The notes under the pieces are model-generated. The model was not told where the DNA came from. It saw only the letters and a program-made list of their open reading frames with translations, and made no database searches. From Granulosicoccaceae sp. 1_MG-2023 (lineage in GTDB: Bacteria > Pseudomonadota > Gammaproteobacteria > Granulosicoccales > Granulosicoccaceae): DNA of 64,000 bases. The stretch is taken from the NCBI GenBank assembly GCA_030546905.1, contig JAUOPI010000004.1, positions 118,805 through 182,804 of the forward strand, given 5' to 3'. The first letter of the stretch is position 1. Every line of letters begins with the position of its first letter. This document shows positions 40,624 to 49,979 of this stretch, in pieces. The position numbers and the translations under genes are program-made.

Positions 40624-43560
40624 TTAAGCGTCCGCTTTTTTCAGTGGCTCCGGTGTCAGGGCGCGGGCCGGATTCTGTTCGTTAAATTCGGCCAGGCGCT
40701 GTGCATCGGTAATCACAGCCGTGTGCGCGGTTTCCGGCTTCAGCCAGCTGTCGGCGACGCGTTGCAGATCGCTCAGTGACACATCCATAACCCGCTCACG
40801 GAATTCGCGCCGCAGGGCCGGTGTGCGCCCGTGCAGAGCGGCATACCAGGCGCCGATGGCTTCAGCGGCCGGGGCGTCCGGACGGTCGATATCGGAGATC
40901 ACGCCAAGGATCGCTTCTTCCACACTGCGTGCGTCGTGGCGGTTTTCCTGCAACCAGGCCAGCGAGCGGTCGAAGTCGTCAAGCGTGCCGGCAAAGCGCG
41001 GATCGCGGTAGGAATAAAAGCGGAAGGTGCCGCTGTCGGTGGCAAAGGTGGAGCCGCCGCCGTAGGCGCCGCCCTGTTCGCGGATCGTGCGGTGCAGATA
41101 GCCGTTTCTGAGAAAATGCCCGAGCACGGTCAGGGCTGCGGCGTCCTCGTGGGTCTGCGGTACGGTCATATAGGCTTTGGCGCAGTAGTTGACCTGGGTG
41201 CTGCTGGTCCAGCCGGCCTGAATCCGTTGCGCGGGCGCCGGTGCCTGAAACAGCGTGGCGCTGCCGGCGGGGCGGTTGTCCGGCCATTGCGCGGCCAGGG
41301 CGTCGCGGTGCGCGGCAAAGTGCTCGGCTTCGCCGACCAGCAGGAACTGCCGGGGCGCGGCAAGTATGGCCTCGCGGATACGGCGGAAGTTGTCGGCCAG
41401 CTGTTGCAGGGCCTGTTCGTCTTTCAGGGCCGTGTCCAGGCTGATCAGGCGGCGTGTGCCGGCCAGGCCGTTCCAGCGGTGGCTGAGCGCGGCGTAGGCC
41501 GAGGTGCCGGCCGCGGCCGCCTGCATGGCGAGCCGGTGTCCCGCTTGCGTTATACCCGATTCACGATGGGCGCGGATCTGCGCGATCAGCTCGCGCAAAC
41601 GGTTTGTTTCATCAAAGCGGGCATCGTTGAAGGTGTCGTAAATCAGCGAGAAAAACGCTTCGGCATTACGGTGCAGGGCTTTACCGGCCAGCACCAGATA
41701 GCCGTTCAGGGCCAGCAGGTCCGAGGCCGGACTGCGTACCGACAGGCGCGCGCTGATACCACCGCTGACCGCGGCCTGACGTTCCTGCCCCTGTAGGTAG
41801 TCGGTTTTGCCGGTGCCGACCTCATTCAGGCAGTCGCAAAACAGCGGCAGATCATCGATCAGACTCTGGTCCAGCGCCGGCAGCGTGACCACCACCTGCT
41901 GGTATAGCAGACCGTTGCTGCCCAGCGGGTAGTAGGACAGCGGCGCGCCATTGAGTTCGTGTGTCTGCGCTTCGGGGATTTTCAGTTCCTTGGGCGCATC
42001 GCTGACCGAAACGCTCGGCAGCAGCTCCGGGTCATCCTCGCTTTCCTGACGCAGGCGCAGCTTTTCGGTCATGGCCACAATGGCGCGGCGATCGGCTTCG
42101 CTGAGCTCGGCGGCCATGGCATCCAGACGGCGGCGCTCGGCGGCGCTTTCTTCGTCGGCCAGCTTGCTGTCCGGCAGGGCTGTCATGCGTACACGGTGCG
42201 GGTTATCGAGCAGCCAAGTGCGCGCCAGCGTGCGGATATAGTCCGGGTCGCGGATGCTTTTGTTAAGCCGTTCGAGTACCGGATCCAGATCCAGCACCTT
42301 GATCGGGTCGACCTGCTGCAGGGCCGGCGGCAGGGACTTGACCATCAGTTGCAGGCCGTAGGGGAAATGACCGCCGCCGACTTCGCGCTGGCTCAGTTCA
42401 ATCTGGTGCAGAATGGCTTCGAGCTGGCTCTGCGGCACACCATTTTGGGCAACATCTTCGATCACCGACAGAATCAGCGCCTCGATTTTGTCGGCGTCTT
42501 CTGCGCGGCAGCCTTCCAATCCACAGACAAACACGCCTTCGGTCATGCCGTCCTCAAATCCGCACAGATCCGACGGGGCGCTGCCCAGATCGGTGGTTTC
42601 CAGTGCTTTGCGCAGAGGGGAGGCGCTGTTGTCGAGCAGCGCGCTGGCCAGCATCTGGGCGTCCAGAGTGGCGTCCGGATCGCTGGTTTCGCCGAGCAGC
42701 CAGGACAGCACCACCTGGGCCTGGGGTTCGTCGTTGTCCTGATCGGTGGCAAAGCGGGTGGTGACGTTTTTCGGTGCCGTGAAACGCGTCGCCGGGGCTA
42801 TGGTGAAATCGCCCGGCTGGGCGCTGAAACGGCTCAGCGCCTTGTCATCAATGGTGGCCTGATGCGCACTCACATCCAGATTGCCGTAAGTCATAAACAG
42901 GGCATTGGAGGGGTGGTAATGGCGTGCATGAAAGGCCTTGAGCTGCGCGTGAGTCAGGTCCGGGATGGCGGCCGGCTCGCCGCCGCTGTTGTAGTGGTAG
43001 GTGTTGTTGATAAACAGGGCTGACTGCAGATCCTGCCAGATGCGCTGCACCGGCGAGCTCATGGCACCTTTCATCTCGTTGTAGACCACGCCTTTGAATT
43101 CCAGCGGCGAGTCGGGCTTGTCCGGTTCGCTGAACTCGACCCGGTGGCCTTCCTGGAGGAAATCCAGCTCGTCCAGATTGGGAAAGAAGGTGGCGTCCAG
43201 ATAGACCCGCAGAAGATTGTCAAAGTCCTTCGGTGACTGGGTGGCGAAGGGGTAGGCGGTCCAGTCGCTGGCGGTGAAGGCATTCATAAAGGTGCTCAGC
43301 GAGCGCCGCGTCATCATGAAAAACGGGTCGCGTACCGGAAAGTCCCGGCTGCCGCAGAGGGACGTGTGTTCGAGAATGTGCGCCACGCCGGTGGAGTCCT
43401 GCGGAATGGTGCGGAAAGCCACCATAAATGCATTGTTGTCATCGTCGGCGGCGAAGTGGAAGTGCCGCGCGCCGGTGGCCGTATGGCGGTAATCCTCCAG
43501 CGTCAGATTGAGCGAGTCGATGCGGCGCGAGGAAAGCAATTGGAAAGCAGGGTGCGTCAT
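40624..43560 (-). CDS. M16C insulinase-family metalloprotease (PreP-like)
   Basis: A 978-residue cytoplasmic zinc protease of the presequence-protease type. The inverted zinc motif HxxEH is H61-I-L-E64-H65, in GVAHILEHTSLCGSRDFPVRDPFF, and the downstream Glu ligand is in GVVYNEMKGAMSSP. The second half has the substrate-binding repeat and the C-terminal QGGAYGGGSTFATDSGTFRFYSYRDPR, standard for this clade. The length (about 970) matches PreP/Cym1. There is no signal peptide. In bacteria the role is thought to be peptide clearance. Confidence 0.92.
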   Translation of the reverse strand: MTHPAFQLLSSRRIDSLNLTLEDYRHTATGARHFHFAADDDNNAFMVAFRTIPQDSTGVAHILEHTSLCGSRDFPVRDPFFMMTRRSLSTFMNAFTASDWTAYPFATQSPKDFDNLLRVYLDATFFPNLDELDFLQEGHRVEFSEPDKPDSPLEFKGVVYNEMKGAMSSPVQRIWQDLQSALFINNTYHYNSGGEPAAIPDLTHAQLKAFHARHYHPSNALFMTYGNLDVSAHQATIDDKALSRFSAQPGDFTIAPATRFTAPKNVTTRFATDQDNDEPQAQVVLSWLLGETSDPDATLDAQMLASALLDNSASPLRKALETTDLGSAPSDLCGFEDGMTEGVFVCGLEGCRAEDADKIEALILSVIEDVAQNGVPQSQLEAILHQIELSQREVGGGHFPYGLQLMVKSLPPALQQVDPIKVLDLDPVLERLNKSIRDPDYIRTLARTWLLDNPHRVRMTALPDSKLADEESAAERRRLDAMAAELSEADRRAIVAMTEKLRLRQESEDDPELLPSVSVSDAPKELKIPEAQTHELNGAPLSYYPLGSNGLLYQQVVVTLPALDQSLIDDLPLFCDCLNEVGTGKTDYLQGQERQAAVSGGISARLSVRSPASDLLALNGYLVLAGKALHRNAEAFFSLIYDTFNDARFDETNRLRELIAQIRAHRESGITQAGHRLAMQAAAAGTSAYAALSHRWNGLAGTRRLISLDTALKDEQALQQLADNFRRIREAILAAPRQFLLVGEAEHFAAHRDALAAQWPDNRPAGSATLFQAPAPAQRIQAGWTSSTQVNYCAKAYMTVPQTHEDAAALTVLGHFLRNGYLHRTIREQGGAYGGGSTFATDSGTFRFYSYRDPRFAGTLDDFDRSLAWLQENRHDARSVEEAILGVISDIDRPDAPAAEAIGAWYAALHGRTPALRREFRERVMDVSLSDLQRVADSWLKPETAHTAVITDAQRLAEFNEQNPARALTPEPLKKADA

Positions 43561-43588
43561 AGGATTCCGTCTGTCACAGTCAAGACAA

Positions 43589-43611
43589 CCGGGGCCGCCA
43601 GCGGGCCCCGG
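43589..43611. terminator. GC-rich hairpin after the M4 protease gene
   Basis: CCGGGGCC (43589-43596) pairs with GGCCCCGG (43604-43611), loop of 7 bases, between the M4 protease stop and the start of the M16 protease. No T run follows, so intrinsic termination is uncertain. Confidence 0.4.
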
Positions 43612-43647
43612 ACATAAGGTTGAGAGTATGGGCGGTGGCGAAAGGTT

Positions 43648-46600
43648 TCAATTGCCGCGTGTGCGACGGACTCGCCGGCGTGTGCGCCAGAGCACGAACA
43701 GCGGCAGCAGTAACAGGCCGGCGGCACCGCCGCCACTGCCGGAGCCGGCTTGCGAGCCGCTCAGGGCAACCACCAGGGCGCTGTCGGCGGCGTCGCTTTC
43801 GATCAGCAGACTGCCGCGGTAGTCGTCGGCGCTGCCATCGGGTGTGAACACCACGTCGACCGTAATCTGCGCACCGGCGGTGAGCGTGGCGTTCAGGCCG
43901 TTGTGGCTCCAGACTCCGCTGCTGCTGGTGATACTGGTGATGGTCAGGGCGCTGTTGCCCTGATTACGCAGCGTCAGGCTGCGCGTGGCACTGCTGCCGC
44001 GGCTGACTGTGCCGAAGTCCAGCGCGGCCGGATCGTTGCTCAGAGAGGCCAGCGTGCGCACACCGCTGCGGTGCATGATCGGGCCGTAGACCGCGCTGGT
44101 GTTGACCAGCACCGTACTGTCGCTGCCGCTCCAGTCGCTCGCTTCGGAGACCGCGGAAACGGCCGCCTGATCGCCGTCGTAATAGCGCCAGGTGACCTGT
44201 TCGTCGTCGGCCCAGAAGGTCGGCATGCTGTAGCAGACGCTGGCGCCTTCCACGCCCGGCGAGATTTGACTGAGCTGCTGGGTTTCAAACTGATAGCTGA
44301 CCGGCGCCGAGATAAAGTTGTCGTTGCTGCTGTCGTACTCGGCGTAGTCCAGCACCGCCACGTCGTTGCGGTTGTAGGCGAAATGCGGATAGCCCAGTGA
44401 GACCGTGGACGGCTGCGACGGGAAGGGGAAGTTGCTGCGTCCGTCGGCGCTCAGGTCAAGCGTGCCGATGCTCCAGTAGTTGCTGCCGCTGTTCAGGTCG
44501 TCTTCGTCGCAGGCTTTGTCAGGGATGGGCGCGCACAGGCGCGCGTCAAATAGCACCTGCGTGCCGGTGTAGTCAAAGGCCAGGCTGTCGGCATAGCGCA
44601 CCACCGTGGCGCTGCCGCTGCTGCTCTCTGAATAGTCGGTCAGGGTCAGCGGGTATTCGCTGATGGCGTTGTCACTGACCGAGTAGATATAAATGCTGCT
44701 GTCATAATCACTGAGCAGAAACGCGATCTTGTCGCCGTCCGGCGAGATGGCGGCATTGCGGATGATGCCTTCACCGTTGACGGTGCTGGTTTGCTGAACG
44801 CCCAGCCGGGTCGCGTAAAGATTCAGATCTGTGCCCACATAAAGCACATAGGTGCCGTCGCTGAGGGTGGCCAGCGAGGGCTGGTAAGCGATACTGACCG
44901 GCGTGCTGTTGACCGGGCCGCTGAGCGCGCCGCTGCTGCTGCCGTTCCAGTCGCTGCCGAAGTTCTGCACGTAAATATCACCGGCGCTGCTGCTGGTGGC
45001 CGCGATGTAAACCAGCAGATCTTCGCCGTCGACCGGGCTGGTGCTGCTGCTGTTCGTGTCGCTGCCGGCGGTGGTGGCGGTGATATTGACCGTGTCCCAG
45101 GCATTGCTGACCGCATTGAGCTCGGCCGAGTCAGCGCCGTAGAGGTCTTCGGCGGACTGTTCCAGAGCTTCCCGTGCATCGAGAAAGCCGCTCGAACGCG
45201 TCAGATAGGTGGTCAGGGCGCGGTAGTAAATCTTGCCGGCGGCGGTATTGCCGATGGTGCTGGCGGTCAGATAGAAGGCGTAGTTCGGAATGCCGTTGTT
45301 GATATGCACGCCGCCGTAGTCGCCGTCTTCGGTATTGGGCAGATACTGGTAGTCGTCGAAGTTGTCCGGCTGCGTGGTCAGGCCCAGCTCCGGTGAGGAG
45401 AGGCTGCGCGTGTAACCCGGCGAGGCAAGCGTGCAGTCTTCGCCGATTGTCCAGTCTTCCTCGTCAAATAAAACCGCGAACACGTCGGCAAAGGATTCAT
45501 TGAGCGCGCCGCTCTGGTTTTCGTAGAGCAGGTTGGCGGTGAACTGTATTACCCCGTGGGTCATCTCGTGCGCGGCCACGTCGTCACAGGAGGCCAGCGA
45601 GCTGAAGGTGGTGCCGTCGCCATCGCCGTAGACCATGATCTTGCCGCTGTAGAAGGCGTTGGCCACATCCTCGCCGTAGTGCACGATCGATTGCAGCGAC
45701 ATATTGTTGTTGTCGAGGCTTTTTCGGCCGAAGCGGTTCAGATAAAAATCATAAACCCGGCGCATATTGTCCATCGCCGAGACTGCCGCCGCATCCCAGC
45801 CGCTGTCACGGCTGCCGCTGGTGATATGCAGCACGGTCGAGCCGTCGCTGTTGTCGGCGCTGTAGACCGCCGCGTCGCCGGTATCGTAAATCCCGTTGCT
45901 GATCGGGTCGTAGTCTTCGGTGACGTCGTTGAGCGGAAAGGTCGGGTCGACCATGAAATACAGCGAATCCTGATACCAGGCGGTGAAGTCGGTGGTTTGC
46001 CCGGACAGATCGCGGCCGCTGGCGCTGACGCTGCTGCCGTGCGCAAGCAGGTTCATTCTGTGGATCAGCTCTGCGTTGCCGGCATCCACAAAATAATTGA
46101 AATGCAGGCCGAGGCCGGCGCGCAGTTCGATACGCCAGGCCAGACGCGGGCTGTCCTCGCCGGCGGCGCGGTAGTAGAGCAGCTCGCGCGCCAGTATCTC
46201 GGGGGTATAGCGCAGGTCATCGCGGGCCACCTGTTCGGCCTGTGCGGCGCTGATGGTCGCTTCTGCGTCGGGCCATTGCGCCGGTGACAGATAGCGCCCC
46301 TGAAACAGGGCCGGGCTCTGATCGGCCTGCAAATGCAGACGCACTTCGCTGCCCCAGACCGGCAGCCCGTTGACGTGCTGTTCGTAGACCAGGTGCTCCT
46401 GTCCCAGGGCGTCGCTGAAGCGGCGTGTCAGGGTGAAATCGCTGTCGTCACCGTCTTTGTGCAGGAGGGCGCGGTTCTGCAGCAGAAAGTCACGCCCGAG
46501 GGCCACGGCGACAAGCGGATCGGCGGCGCTTTTGCTTTGTACGCTGAGCGCCGTATCGCGGCTGAAACGGAGGCTGCGTACGCTGCCGTCATCGCCGAAG

Positions 46601-46947
46601 CGGGCGGCGAAATCCTGATCGGCGGTGCGCACGTCTTTCAGGGCGGCGCGCTGAGCGGCACTGAGACCGGCCGGGCCGGCAAACGCCGTCGCCGTGGCGT
46701 CACTGTTGCTCTGCCAGGGCACGCTGAAAGAGGATGCCGACGGTACGGCGACGTCTTTGACCTGCGTCGGGCCTGTGCGTGCGCTCAAGGCGCAGCTGCT
46801 AAGCGTGGTGTCGGCGCGCAGGCGGAAGTTATCCGGGAAGCTCACTTGCGCTGTCATCGCCGCCTGGACTGCGGAGCTGCTCAGCAGGGCGGCCAGTGCG
46901 CCGCTGAACAGAGGCTGCCGGAGTGGCGATGGGAGGCGTTTATTCAT
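43648..46947 (-). CDS. Secreted M4 (thermolysin-type) metalloprotease with choice-of-anchor D and GlyGly-CTERM-type tail
   Basis: A 1099-residue protein: signal peptide (to about residue 29), FTP/PepSY propeptide (about 100-310), M4 catalytic domain with zinc motif HEMTH at 460-464, the Glu in NESFADVFAVLFDE and the catalytic His in GGVHINNGIPNYAFY, then a region with repeated beta-propeller-like segments (IAYQPSLATLSDGTYVLYVG, IRNAAISPDGDKIAFLLS), a choice-of-anchor D domain (about 977-1065), and a tail GSGSGGGAAGLLLLPLFVLWRTRRRVRRTRGN of the GlyGly-CTERM type. It is probably exported and processed by rhombosortase. The upstream lipoprotein gene is 26 bases away. Confidence 0.88.
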   Translation of the reverse strand: MNKRLPSPLRQPLFSGALAALLSSSAVQAAMTAQVSFPDNFRLRADTTLSSCALSARTGPTQVKDVAVPSASSFSVPWQSNSDATATAFAGPAGLSAAQRAALKDVRTADQDFAARFGDDGSVRSLRFSRDTALSVQSKSAADPLVAVALGRDFLLQNRALLHKDGDDSDFTLTRRFSDALGQEHLVYEQHVNGLPVWGSEVRLHLQADQSPALFQGRYLSPAQWPDAEATISAAQAEQVARDDLRYTPEILARELLYYRAAGEDSPRLAWRIELRAGLGLHFNYFVDAGNAELIHRMNLLAHGSSVSASGRDLSGQTTDFTAWYQDSLYFMVDPTFPLNDVTEDYDPISNGIYDTGDAAVYSADNSDGSTVLHITSGSRDSGWDAAAVSAMDNMRRVYDFYLNRFGRKSLDNNNMSLQSIVHYGEDVANAFYSGKIMVYGDGDGTTFSSLASCDDVAAHEMTHGVIQFTANLLYENQSGALNESFADVFAVLFDEEDWTIGEDCTLASPGYTRSLSSPELGLTTQPDNFDDYQYLPNTEDGDYGGVHINNGIPNYAFYLTASTIGNTAAGKIYYRALTTYLTRSSGFLDAREALEQSAEDLYGADSAELNAVSNAWDTVNITATTAGSDTNSSSTSPVDGEDLLVYIAATSSSAGDIYVQNFGSDWNGSSSGALSGPVNSTPVSIAYQPSLATLSDGTYVLYVGTDLNLYATRLGVQQTSTVNGEGIIRNAAISPDGDKIAFLLSDYDSSIYIYSVSDNAISEYPLTLTDYSESSSGSATVVRYADSLAFDYTGTQVLFDARLCAPIPDKACDEDDLNSGSNYWSIGTLDLSADGRSNFPFPSQPSTVSLGYPHFAYNRNDVAVLDYAEYDSSNDNFISAPVSYQFETQQLSQISPGVEGASVCYSMPTFWADDEQVTWRYYDGDQAAVSAVSEASDWSGSDSTVLVNTSAVYGPIMHRSGVRTLASLSNDPAALDFGTVSRGSSATRSLTLRNQGNSALTITSITSSSGVWSHNGLNATLTAGAQITVDVVFTPDGSADDYRGSLLIESDAADSALVVALSGSQAGSGSGGGAAGLLLLPLFVLWRTRRRVRRTRGN

Positions 46948-46973
46948 GTTGCTTATCTTCCGCTGCGGCCGTT

Positions 46974-47591
46974 TTACGACCAGGTTTCTTCGATAATCCT
47001 GATCAGAGCGCCGTCGCCGGCATCGATCAGTACGGTGCGCTGTTTCAGTCCGCGTTGCACGGCCACCGCCCAGGCCAGTCGTGGCGCGCTGTCACCGGTG
47101 GCAATCAGCAGCTCGCTGTGGCCGGCCTGCCAGCCCGCGCCGAGAGCCGCCAGCGCGGCCTCGGCGGCGCGGGCGGCGTCGATCGTCGCTTCGGTGGTGA
47201 AGTCATCAGCCGGTGTCACAAGGCGGCCGTCGCTGCCGAGCAATTGCCCGTTACTGTCGAAATGCAGGATGGTCTCGCCCGGCCACAGCGCCAGACCACG
47301 AAAATACTGCCGGTAGCGCAGATGCCGCTGACCCAGGCTGTCGTGCTGTTCGCTGATCAGGCGCAGGCCGGTGAAGCTGTCGCCGCCGGCAGTGCGGCTG
47401 TTGCTCTTCGGCAGGACCGCCGGCGCGGCCTTGTGTGCGGGCGTGGCGACCGGGGTGTCTGAAGGGGACGGCAGGGAGGATTGTGGCTGGCAGGCGCTGC
47501 TCGCCAGAAGGCAGCTCAGAGCCAGGGGCCTGATAAGGCCGTGCAAGGCTGCACGTGCTGCAGCGCTGCGGCGGTATGATGCCTGTTCCAT
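46974..47591 (-). CDS. Putative lipoprotein resembling the M4 propeptide (FTP/PepSY)
   Basis: A 205-residue protein with a probable lipoprotein signal (lipobox LASSAC, Cys34; the -3 residue is Ser rather than the usual Leu, so this is moderately certain), a Pro/Ser/Thr linker, and a domain that aligns by eye with the propeptide of the next gene: HLRYRQYFRGLALWPGETILHF beside HLVYEQHVNGLPVWGSEVRLHL, and DSAPRLAWAVAVQRG beside DSPRLAWRIELRAG. It has no protease domain. It may act in trans as an anchored foldase or inhibitor for the M4 protease encoded 26 bases downstream. Confidence 0.75.
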   Translation of the reverse strand: MEQASYRRSAAARAALHGLIRPLALSCLLASSACQPQSSLPSPSDTPVATPAHKAAPAVLPKSNSRTAGGDSFTGLRLISEQHDSLGQRHLRYRQYFRGLALWPGETILHFDSNGQLLGSDGRLVTPADDFTTEATIDAARAAEAALAALGAGWQAGHSELLIATGDSAPRLAWAVAVQRGLKQRTVLIDAGDGALIRIIEETWS

Positions 47592-47701
47592 CCCCGGTTC
47601 TGTCCCCGCGTGTTGTCGTTGTATTTAGCACGCTAGCACAGGCCGGGCGTGCGTGTCTGCGACAGCCGGCGGCCGTTTGGCGGACCGGCTGTCAGCTGCG
47701 C
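47592..47701. other. Intergenic region between the TPM gene and the lipoprotein gene
   Basis: Contains an inverted repeat GACAGCCGG (47661-47669) / CCGGCTGTC (47685-47693), possibly the 3' structure of the LemA-TPM-TPM transcript, without a T run. A TAAATA sequence on the minus strand could be a -10 for the lipoprotein gene. Confidence 0.35.
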
Positions 47702-48319
47702 TTATAACTCGACCAGATGGTCGGGCAGTTCATTCGGGTTGCGTGCACTGGCCGGGAAGTGCTGTTGCAGTACCTGACGGCAATCGTCGACTGCGGCCAT
47801 AAAGCCCTCGAAGGTTTCTCCGGCTTTGACGCGCCCGACGAACTTATCGACGGTTTTTTGCCAAGTTTGATTGTCGATGCGTTCGGCGACGCCGATGTCG
47901 GTGAGAATTTCGACGTAGTGCTCAGCGACTGACACATAAATCAACACGCCGTTACGTTCAGCGGTGTTGTGCAGGTTCAGCGCCAGGAACTGCTCGCGGG
48001 CAGCCCGTGCGGCGCGCTGATGGCGGACACTGCGCGGTATGACCTTGCTGCGTAAGGCGGTGCTCTGCAGCAACAGGGTGATAAGGAAAAACACCAGAAT
48101 CTGCAGCTGGTAGGTCAGGGCCGGATCCAGGGGCCGGCCGGCGATAAAGTTCAGTCCCGGTACGGCCAGTGCCAGCAGGGCGGCCCACAAAACCGGGATA
48201 AAACGGTAGCTGTCGCTGCTGCCGGCGATCACGGTGACGATCTCGGCACTGGTGGCCGATTCGGCTTGCGCGATGGCGCGGCGCAGTTTGTCTTTTTCGT
48301 CCAGAGTCAGAAATGCCAT
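47702..48319 (-). CDS. TPM-domain membrane protein
   Basis: A 205-residue protein. It begins MAFLTLDEKDKLRRAIAQAESATSAEIVTVIAGSSDSYRF, a TPM-type domain (Psb32/YgcG fold) split by two hydrophobic segments (ALLALAVPGLNFIAG, LQILVFFLITLLLQ), then AERNGVLIYVSVAEHYVEILTDIGVAERID, characteristic of the second half of these domains. It is four bases from the larger TPM gene. The role of LemA-TPM operons is not known; membrane stress has been suggested. Confidence 0.8.
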   Translation of the reverse strand: MAFLTLDEKDKLRRAIAQAESATSAEIVTVIAGSSDSYRFIPVLWAALLALAVPGLNFIAGRPLDPALTYQLQILVFFLITLLLQSTALRSKVIPRSVRHQRAARAAREQFLALNLHNTAERNGVLIYVSVAEHYVEILTDIGVAERIDNQTWQKTVDKFVGRVKAGETFEGFMAAVDDCRQVLQQHFPASARNPNELPDHLVEL

Positions 48320-48322
48320 TGT

Positions 48323-49186
48323 TTACCAGCCTCCTGAGGCGCCGCCGCCTCCGAATCCACCACCGCCGCCGCTAAAGCCGCCGCCACCACCGAAACCGCC
48401 GCTGCGGCCGGAGGACAGTGTGCCTGTGCTGCCGCCACCGCTGCCGCCGCCCTTGTTGGCGAACAGGCTGAGAAAGGCGAACATCGCCACGCCCGCGCCT
48501 ATGCCGTACAGCACCACGCCGCTGGCCATGCTGACGACGAAGCCGAGCATCCCGGCAAACAGCAGATGCCCGGCATGACGTCCGCCGACCACGCGCTGCA
48601 GGAGTTGGGTCAGGCCGAACAGGCCGATAAAGATCAGCGGTATCAGACCGTCATCGATACCACCGTCCTGTTCCGGCTCAGCCGTGTAACTGCCGTCGAT
48701 CGCGCCGAGCATGGCATCAACACCGTTTTCGATCCCGCCGGGATAGTCGTTATTGCGGAAGGCCGGCAGGATTTCCCTGCGGATAATCTGCGAGCTCAGG
48801 GCGTCGGTCAGAAAGCCTTCCAGACCGTAGCCGACTTCGATGCGCACTTTGCGTTCATTGACTGCGACCACCAGCAGCGCACCGTTGTCCTTGCCTTCCT
48901 GACCTATGCCCCAGCTGCGTCCCAGTTGCAGGGCAAAGTCGGCAATGTCATAGCCCTGCAAATCAGGCAGGGTCACGACCACGATCTGATTGCTGCTTTC
49001 GGCCTCTTCGGCGGCCAGCCGCGCTGTCAGGGCAGCCTCCGTGTCCGCCGGAATAATGCCGGCGGCATCGACCACCCGTCCGCTCAGTGCCGGCAGCTCC
49101 GGCGCCGCACTGAGCAGACCGGGCAGGGCCGTCAGCGCCAGTACCAGGCCGCCCAGCAGGCGGCGAAGATAACGGCGGGCGGACAT
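48323..49186 (-). CDS. YgcG-type TPM-domain protein with glycine-rich tail
   Basis: A 287-residue protein with a signal peptide (LRRLLGGLVLALTALPGLLSAAPE), a periplasmic TPM domain (LSGRVVDAAGIIPADTEAALTARLAAEEAESSNQIVVVTLPDLQGYDIADFALQLGRSWGIG, then NGALLVVAVNERKVRIEVGYGLEG), membrane helices (PLIFIGLFGLTQLL, FAGMLGFVVSMASGVVLYGIGAGVAMFAFL) and a long Gly/Ser tail ending GGGASGGW. This is the usual partner of LemA. Its start overlaps the lemA stop by one base. Confidence 0.88.
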   Translation of the reverse strand: MSARRYLRRLLGGLVLALTALPGLLSAAPELPALSGRVVDAAGIIPADTEAALTARLAAEEAESSNQIVVVTLPDLQGYDIADFALQLGRSWGIGQEGKDNGALLVVAVNERKVRIEVGYGLEGFLTDALSSQIIRREILPAFRNNDYPGGIENGVDAMLGAIDGSYTAEPEQDGGIDDGLIPLIFIGLFGLTQLLQRVVGGRHAGHLLFAGMLGFVVSMASGVVLYGIGAGVAMFAFLSLFANKGGGSGGGSTGTLSSGRSGGFGGGGGFSGGGGGFGGGGASGGW

Positions 49187-49779
49187 CAGTTAAAGTTGAC
49201 CTGCGGATTGGCGGTGTCGGCTTCGGAGACGCTGAAGGTCTCGGCCGGTTGCATATCGGAATACATCAGACCGTGCCACCAGCGGCCGGGAATGGTGCGC
49301 AGCTCGGTGTTGTAGCGCTGGACGGCTTTGATGTAGTCGCCGCGTGCCACCGCGATGCGGTTTTCGGTGCCCTCGAGCTGCGATTGCAGGGCGAGGAAGT
49401 TTTCGTTGGATTTGAGGTCCGGGTAGGCTTCGACCACCGCCAGCAGACGACCCAGGGCACCGCCGAGGGCGGCCTGATTTTCCTGAAATTCAGCAAAGGC
49501 ATCAGGATTGCTTAGGATCTCGGGTGACATATTGGTTTGGGTCGCTTTGGCGCGCGCTTCGACCACCTGATTGAGCACGTCTTTTTCCTGGGCGGCAAAG
49601 CCTTTGACGGTTTCGATCAGGTTGGGCACCAGATCCGCGCGGCGTTTGTACTGGTTCTGTACTTCGCTCCAGGCCGCTTTTACCCCTTCGTCATAGGTCG
49701 GAATATTGTTGATGCCGCAGCCGCTGAGCAGCGCGGTGGCAAGGAAAAGGATCAGCAACGGATTTCGCAGTGTTCGCAT
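49186..49779 (-). CDS. lemA: LemA family lipoprotein
   Basis: 197 residues from ATG 49779, chosen because it gives a clean lipoprotein signal (lipobox LLSGC, Cys21); the longer reading starts in non-signal sequence. The body has the LemA pattern YDEGVKAAWSEVQNQYKRRADLVPNLIETVKGFAAQEKDVLNQVVEARAKA, then ALGGALGRLLAVVEAYPDLKSNENFLALQSQLEGTENRIAVARGDYIKAVQRYNTELR. It forms coiled helical bundles. Function is not known; linked to two TPM proteins as is common. Confidence 0.92.
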   Translation of the reverse strand: MRTLRNPLLILFLATALLSGCGINNIPTYDEGVKAAWSEVQNQYKRRADLVPNLIETVKGFAAQEKDVLNQVVEARAKATQTNMSPEILSNPDAFAEFQENQAALGGALGRLLAVVEAYPDLKSNENFLALQSQLEGTENRIAVARGDYIKAVQRYNTELRTIPGRWWHGLMYSDMQPAETFSVSEADTANPQVNFN

Positions 49780-49979
49780 GGTTCGGGGTCCCCGCAAGGT
49801 ATGCCTTGAAAAAGTTGCCGCGATCATAGCAGATGATGGGCATGGCTTCATGGCCGTCGGCGGCGCCTGACCGTCCGGTAGTATCCGGTTTATTAAGCAC
49901 TTAGTTATGGTGTAATGTCGGTATCCGGTGGCGCAGAAAACATGCGGACCTTGTCAGTTTTAGCCTTACAGGAGTTGCA

